Assembly (NCBI GenBank): GCA_000466585.1
Contig: KE993473.1
Span: forward strand, 126,402 to 190,401
Length of the DNA stretch: 64,000 nucleotides
Direction of reading: 5' to 3'
From: Clostridiales bacterium oral taxon 876 str. F0540
GTDB lineage: Bacteria > Bacillota > Clostridia > Clostridiales > Clostridiaceae
Shown here: positions 59,492 through 64,000 of the stretch, in pieces
Numbering within the stretch: position 1 is the first letter of the stretch
Layout: each line of letters begins with the position of its first letter
The notes under the pieces: generated by a model
Seen by the model: only the letters and a program-made list of their open reading frames with translations
The model's database searches: none
What the model was told of the DNA's origin: nothing
Made by a program: the position numbers and the translations under genes

Positions 59492-60952
59492 TTAACTTTC
59501 TGTATTATTTTCTTTTAATTTATTTGGCAAAATAAGCGAAAGTGCAAGACAAAGTACTGAAATAACAACTAATATTATAAATACAAGGTGAATGCCTGAA
59601 TATATTGAAGCTTTTACATGTTCTGCGGACAAATTCAATTTAATTGCTTCAGATGAGTAAATATTATCCGGCTTTATACCTTTTATTCCTATATTATTAA
59701 AGTACTTAACTATACTCAAGTTCACTATGCTGCCTAAAATGCTTACCCCTATAGTTTGACCGATAGTTCTTACAAGAGAGTTTGCAGCGGTTGCTGCACC
59801 CCTTATACTATATTCCACAGAGGACTGCACCACTATTGTTAGTATAGTAAAAGCTCCTCCAAAACCAAAACCCATTATAAATGCATAAATCAATACAAGT
59901 ATAATAGAAGAATTTAAATTAAGGGTAACTAAGAGTACGCAGCTTATCAGTGTAATCAACGCAGATAAAGCTGTAACTACCCTTTCCCCATACTTAGGTA
60001 TTGCCTTTGATAACAGCACTGCAGATAATGTCCATGCAAGCGACATAGGCGCCATAGCTAGTCCTGATATTGTAGGGCTAAAGCCCAAAATATTTTGTAT
60101 ATATAAAGGCATATATACATCTGTACCTATAAGTACAGAGGAAATTAAAAAACTTATTATATTTACTATGATATTTGTTTTAGTAAATATTTCAAAAGGT
60201 ATTATAGGCTCTGAAACTCTTTTTTCTATATAATAGAAAGCAATAAACATAACTAATGTCACTGCTAGACAAATAAAAGTTTTACCGGAAACTGCACTGC
60301 TGCCTTCTCCCTTTGACATGGTTCCATACAAAAATAAAAGTATTGCAAGGGAGAGTACCAACGTACCTGCATAATCTATTTTAACCTTTTTCTTCTCAAT
60401 ATGCTCATCAAGATTTCTCTGTAAAAGAACAATAGATAAAATTCCAAAGGGCACATTAATAAAGAAAATCCAATGCCAAGAAAGATAATCTATTAAAAAA
60501 CCTCCTAAAAACGGACCAGCAAGACTTGCTACACCCCAAACAGTTCCAAGCCAGCCCTGTACCTTCGCTCTTTCAGAAAGTGTAAAAATATCACCAACTA
60601 TCGTGTAGGTTACAGTAAATATTGCACCTGCACCAAGCCCTTGAAGAGCACGAAAAATTATAAGCTGATACATACTTCCTGATACACCGCAAAGAAAACT
60701 TCCTGTTATAAATACAATTATACCGATGGAAAGTATATTCTTTCTTCCATATAAATCTGATAGCTTTCCGTATATAGGAGTTGAAATTGCTGAAGTTAAA
60801 AGGTATATTGAGAAAACCCAGCTTATAAGTTCAAAGCCATTTAATGCCTTTACTATTGTGGGTACAGCTGTAGTTACAACTGTACCTTCAACTGCTCCTA
60901 AGAACATAGCTACCATAAGTGAAATTACTATATTTCTTTTTCTTAAATCCAT
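59492..60952 (-). CDS. DHA2-family MFS exporter (EmrB/QacA type)
   Basis: 486 aa with 14 helices. Motif A GKLSDLYGRKNILS after helix 2, and helix 5 has the antiporter motif-C-like GWLGTVWGVASLAGPFLGGFL. Multidrug efflux by proton exchange is expected. It starts 24 nt after the stop of the oxidoreductase gene and is probably co-transcribed with it. Confidence 0.93.
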   Translation of the reverse strand: MDLRKRNIVISLMVAMFLGAVEGTVVTTAVPTIVKALNGFELISWVFSIYLLTSAISTPIYGKLSDLYGRKNILSIGIIVFITGSFLCGVSGSMYQLIIFRALQGLGAGAIFTVTYTIVGDIFTLSERAKVQGWLGTVWGVASLAGPFLGGFLIDYLSWHWIFFINVPFGILSIVLLQRNLDEHIEKKKVKIDYAGTLVLSLAILLFLYGTMSKGEGSSAVSGKTFICLAVTLVMFIAFYYIEKRVSEPIIPFEIFTKTNIIVNIISFLISSVLIGTDVYMPLYIQNILGFSPTISGLAMAPMSLAWTLSAVLLSKAIPKYGERVVTALSALITLISCVLLVTLNLNSSIILVLIYAFIMGFGFGGAFTILTIVVQSSVEYSIRGAATAANSLVRTIGQTIGVSILGSIVNLSIVKYFNNIGIKGIKPDNIYSSEAIKLNLSAEHVKASIYSGIHLVFIILVVISVLCLALSLILPNKLKENNTES

Positions 60953-60976
60953 TAATTAATCCTCTTTCCTAGCACA

Positions 60977-61975
60977 TTAAAGTTCAATATTTACAAGAAC
61001 TCTTCCTATCATTTTCCCAGCAAGAATTGTATCTATTTTATCATTAAGCCCCTCTAAGGATACTTCTTCAATATTTAATGCCAAATCCTCAGGCTTCCAC
61101 TCATTCGAAAGTAAACCCCAAAGTTTTAATCTTAGGTCTTTCGGACATTGAACAGAATCAACACCTAAAAGTGATACTCCTCTAAGTATAAAAGGATATA
61201 CTGAGCTTGAAAACTCATAGGAAGCAGCATTACCGCAGGCTGTTACAGCTCCTCCATACTTTGTTGCTTTAAGTGCAGATGATAAAATATTTCCTCCAAC
61301 TGTATCAATAACACCTGCCCATTTTTCTCTAAGCAGCGCCTTCCCTGATTTATCATCAAGTTCTTCCCTTAATATTATATCTTTTGCACCTGTCTTAATA
61401 AGCATTTCCTTTGCTTCAGGCTTTCCTGTACCTGCTATTACACTATAACCAAGCTTATCAAGTATACTTACCGCAACACTTCCAACACCACCTGTTGCAC
61501 CTGTTACCAATATATCTCCATCCTCAAGCTTTACCCCTGAATTTATAAGCTTGTAAACAGATAAAGCAGCAGTAAATCCTGCAGTACCATATATCATACT
61601 TTCCATAAGAGTAAGTCCTTTAGGAAGTTTGATAACCCACTCTGATGGCACTCTTATGTATTCGCTGAAACCTCCAGGGGTATTCATACCTAAATCATAA
61701 CCTGTAACAATAACCTCATCTCCAATTTTAAAATCGTAACTGCTGCTATCTACTACAATTCCTGCAGCATCTATACCCGGAGTATGAGGGTAATTTCTAG
61801 TTACTCCTTTATTTCCAACAGCTGAGAGAGCATCCTTATAATTTAAAGATGAGTATTTTACATTTATTAAAACTTCACCTTCCGGAAGACTTGATGTATC
61901 TTTTTCTGCAATCTCTCGAGAATACTTTTTAGGCTCTATCTCTCTTACTACCATAGCTCTAAATTTATTTATCAT
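60977..61975 (-). CDS. YhdH/YhfP-family zinc-less alcohol dehydrogenase-like oxidoreductase
   Basis: 332 aa medium-chain reductase. N-terminal GroES-like domain with YSSLNYKDALSAVGNKGVTRNYPHTPGIDAAGIV, then the nucleotide motif VTGATGGVGSVAVSIL and AVTACGNAASYEF. The YhdH group includes acryloyl-CoA reductase AcuI and quinone-type reductases. NADPH-dependent. It may detoxify a compound exported by the adjoining MFS protein (inference). RBS AGGGGAGGG at the ATG. Confidence 0.9.
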   Translation of the reverse strand: MINKFRAMVVREIEPKKYSREIAEKDTSSLPEGEVLINVKYSSLNYKDALSAVGNKGVTRNYPHTPGIDAAGIVVDSSSYDFKIGDEVIVTGYDLGMNTPGGFSEYIRVPSEWVIKLPKGLTLMESMIYGTAGFTAALSVYKLINSGVKLEDGDILVTGATGGVGSVAVSILDKLGYSVIAGTGKPEAKEMLIKTGAKDIILREELDDKSGKALLREKWAGVIDTVGGNILSSALKATKYGGAVTACGNAASYEFSSSVYPFILRGVSLLGVDSVQCPKDLRLKLWGLLSNEWKPEDLALNIEEVSLEGLNDKIDTILAGKMIGRVLVNIEL

Positions 61976-62026
61976 AGTTGTCCCTCCCCTTCTAAATATT
62001 CCTATATATTATAACCTATAGTATAT

Positions 62027-62063
62027 AAAAAAATAAAGGAATGGCTTAATTCTTCCACTCCTT
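62027..62063 (-). terminator. Terminator of the HD-GYP gene
   Basis: AAGGAATGG/CCACTCCTT stem with ATTTTTTT on the minus strand. Confidence 0.75.
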
Positions 62064-62070
62064 AAATATA

Positions 62071-63138
62071 TTACAAAACTAATCTATCTACAAATAAATC
62101 CTTATGCTGTTTTAAGTCTATAAAATCATTATCATCAAATAAAAGTGGTCTTGTAAGATTATTTGCATCTACCTGAACTATCTTGCAAATCTTATTTGTA
62201 TTTAGCTGTACCGTTTCTCCCATGTAATAGTTTACAACATGATTTAAAAATATATTGCAATATTCATAATCAAGCTTCCCTAAGCTTTCCTTTTTTATTA
62301 TCTCCAAGGCTTCAAAGGGGCCTTTACTCTTTTTATATACTCTGTTTGAATTAACCGCATCAAATACATCAGCCACAGCAATTATCCTTGCAAACTGATG
62401 AATTTGATTTCCCTTAAGCCCTAAAGGATATCCTGAGCCATCCATCCTTTCATGATGCATAAGTACTCCGTAGCTTACAGAATGATCTAAGAAAGGTATT
62501 TCTTTTATAAATTTGTACCCTATCGTAGGATGATTCCTTATCTCCTTGAACTCGGCCTGAGTTAAACAGCTTGGTTTATCTAGGATTTCTTTATCAATTT
62601 TAATCTTTCCAAAGTCATGTAAAACTGCAGAATACGTAAGGAGATTAAGATCAATTTCACTCAATCCAATCCATCTGCCAAGTATTGTACTCAATGCCGC
62701 CACATTAACACCATGTCTGTATATGGTGTCTTCACCGCTTCCATATAGAACAATATTCTTTATTACTGAATTTATAGACTGAAGTTCAGATTGAATTCTT
62801 GAAGCAAATTTTCTAACTTCTTCAATACCTGAGGATTTCAGGCTATCCATATCCTCAAAAATTCTTTCAACATTAAAAGAAAGTTCATTAAGACTTTCCT
62901 CTACTTCTTCAACAGTCTTCGTCCTTTGAGATGTACTGGTATTTCTTAATTCATCTTCATCACCATAATACACTTCAATTAAGCTTGGAATATAATGTTT
63001 TTTTATTTTTTCCAATGCATAGTCAGTGATGGTCGCGCCTTTTGCAACTAAAACCTTACCATTAGCTCTTATATCCTGCGACAAAATCATACCTGGTGCT
63101 AATTCATGAACATAAAACAGCTTCTTTTCCTTATCCAT
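62071..63138 (-). CDS. HD-GYP domain c-di-GMP phosphodiesterase
   Basis: 355 aa. N-terminal DUF3391-like region with LAPGMILSQDIRANGKVLVAKGATIT (1-50), a helical linker, then HD-GYP (about 130-310) with HGVNVAAL, HDFGKIKIDKEIL, NHPTIGYKF, MHHERMDGSGYPLG and DVFDAVN. All metal ligands are in place. No receiver domain; soluble. Second HD-GYP protein in the window. Confidence 0.93.
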   Translation of the reverse strand: MDKEKKLFYVHELAPGMILSQDIRANGKVLVAKGATITDYALEKIKKHYIPSLIEVYYGDEDELRNTSTSQRTKTVEEVEESLNELSFNVERIFEDMDSLKSSGIEEVRKFASRIQSELQSINSVIKNIVLYGSGEDTIYRHGVNVAALSTILGRWIGLSEIDLNLLTYSAVLHDFGKIKIDKEILDKPSCLTQAEFKEIRNHPTIGYKFIKEIPFLDHSVSYGVLMHHERMDGSGYPLGLKGNQIHQFARIIAVADVFDAVNSNRVYKKSKGPFEALEIIKKESLGKLDYEYCNIFLNHVVNYYMGETVQLNTNKICKIVQVDANNLTRPLLFDDNDFIDLKQHKDLFVDRLVL

Positions 63139-63284
63139 AATTGGTCACCTTCCATGGATGCTGAATTTATATAACTATTTACTTTAAAATCTGCATAGTA
63201 TTAAATTCTACAAAAAAATCAGATATCCTTTATTATAATCCGTCTTATTTTGTCGTTATTTATCTTATTAATTAATTTCTTTCG

Positions 63285-63319
63285 ACAAGATTAAGACCGT
63301 TATCATACTTTAATCTTGT
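63285..63319 (-). terminator. Terminator of the HEAT-like gene
   Basis: ACAAGATTAAG and CTTTAATCTTGT pair with one bulge around 12 nt; TTTCG... on the minus-strand side is only partly T-rich. Confidence 0.6.
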
Positions 63320-63321
63320 TC

Positions 63322-63936
63322 TTAAAATTCATATTTTCTCTTTAGTTCATAAAGCCCTAAAAGTGGTCCTTCGCTATACTCATCATCTTTGTAATTCTTT
63401 TTAAAGCTAATAAATTGATTATATAGAGTTTGTATATATTCCTCATTTCCTATTTTACCAAGCACATAACACATAACTGCTTTTGTATACGGATACTTTA
63501 TTTCAGACAATATAGCTGCAATTGCTTTTGAATAATTATCCTCAGCTTTTATAAGTATTCTTGCTGAAGACTCTACAAAACAGTCATTACCACTCCTTTT
63601 TAAGCTTTCAAGCATGCGTGGCACAATCATTTCTTTATGCTTCATTAATTTATTTGCAATAATTTCAATAGTACTTGGATTAAGCTCTTTCCTAAGCATA
63701 TTATAAAGCTTATCTATATCCTCTTCATTTTCAGCAATTTTATTTTCTTCCTTTATTTGTTTTTTCTTATCTTCAGGCAGCTCCTTATATATTTGCTCAT
63801 CCATAGCATCAACTGAAAATGTAATATCCATAATTCTATATGCAGACATTTGTTTTAAAGGATTACTTTCAAAAAATCCTTTATCTAACCTATTATCAAC
63901 GAATTCTTGAACCTCTTTAGAAACTATTTTGCTCAT
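63322..63936 (-). CDS. HEAT-repeat-like helical protein
   Basis: 204 aa all-helical. Repeating ~30-residue helix pairs such as LMKHKEMIVPRMLESLKRSG, ARILIKAEDNYSKAIAAILS and KAVMCYVLGKIGNEEYIQTL look like HEAT/ARM repeats (from ~90 on). No transmembrane helix. Function not known; possibly a scaffold. RBS AAGAAAGGTG precedes the ATG. Confidence 0.8.
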   Translation of the reverse strand: MSKIVSKEVQEFVDNRLDKGFFESNPLKQMSAYRIMDITFSVDAMDEQIYKELPEDKKKQIKEENKIAENEEDIDKLYNMLRKELNPSTIEIIANKLMKHKEMIVPRMLESLKRSGNDCFVESSARILIKAEDNYSKAIAAILSEIKYPYTKAVMCYVLGKIGNEEYIQTLYNQFISFKKNYKDDEYSEGPLLGLYELKRKYEF

Positions 63937-63951
63937 TATTACACCTTTCTT

Positions 63952-64000
63952 TTATATACTTACTACTCTATTCTTCATAATATTCTCAACGCTGCCTACA
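63952..64000 (-). CDS. C-terminus of an upstream gene (cut by window edge)
   Basis: The frame ending VGSVENIMKNRVVSI with TAA at 63952-63954 runs off the right edge and stops 15 nt before the ribosome binding site and ATG of the HEAT-like gene. Too short to name. Confidence 0.35.
   Translation of the reverse strand, partial: VGSVENIMKNRVVSI

Noticed and set aside
1..64000. tRNA or rRNA genes, prophage, IS elements
   Set aside because: No cloverleaf, rRNA or transposase/integrase coding signal was seen on either strand.

Overview
The window looks like chromosomal DNA of a low-GC, Gram-positive anaerobe close to Clostridium. It is AT-rich, ribosome binding sites are strong AGGAGG-type, and promoters are sigma-A-like. 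It carries a SpoIID/LytB-family protein, an LPXTG-anchored glycosidase, ECF transport genes, a corrinoid methyltransferase cluster and clostridial-type riboswitches. I see no rRNA, tRNA, CRISPR array, phage module or insertion sequence. Most genes are intact, short operons are common, and many operons end in clear hairpin terminators.

Layout. 1-1.2 kb: the start of an ABC ATPase gene and an OmpR-type response regulator. 1.2-5.9 kb (minus strand): a CUT1 sugar-type ABC importer whose last gene is a TudS-related desulfidase-like protein. 6.4-9.5 kb (plus): a complete ECF transporter (S, T, A, A'). 9.9-14.8 kb: a LacI regulator and a divergent operon for nucleoside/ribose use (GNAT, ribokinase, nucleoside hydrolase, DcuC-type carrier) behind a promoter bracketed by two identical palindromes. 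A SorC-type regulator remnant follows. 15.2-24.5 kb (minus): a nine-gene corrinoid cluster with four UroD/MtaA-like methyltransferases, one corrinoid protein, an Fe-S corrinoid activator, a double-cubane-type reductase, a CobW-like GTPase and a 10TM ArsP_2-like permease.

24.5-30 kb: an MFS exporter behind a leader that best fits the guanidine-IV (mepA) riboswitch, then a c-di-GMP-I riboswitch with terminator in front of a GGDEF/HD-GYP protein, then a CHASE4-type sensor kinase. 30-37 kb: DUF2087 regulators, an AraC-ClpP pair, a TetR-controlled ABC exporter, guaC with a hairpin leader. 37-43 kb: an L,D-transpeptidase, a YceG-TelA pair, an AraC/GyrI-MFS pair. 43-51 kb: a GH85 endoglycosidase, endonuclease V, a DUF4177 protein, a deacetylase plus SsuABC-type importer.

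51-64 kb: a SpoIID-type wall protein; an XRE-cobalamin regulator that keeps the CarH photoreceptor motif, divergent from an FtsX/LolD-type ABC pair with a structured leader; a propeller-repeat lectin; a DHA2 exporter with an oxidoreductase; an HD-GYP protein; a HEAT-like protein.

Best candidates for undescribed biology are the corrinoid methyltransferase/ArsP_2 cluster, the XRE-B12 regulator, and a 28-nt leader sequence shared by telA and the 56-kb ABC operon. Functions are read from motifs and neighbourhood; no database search was possible.
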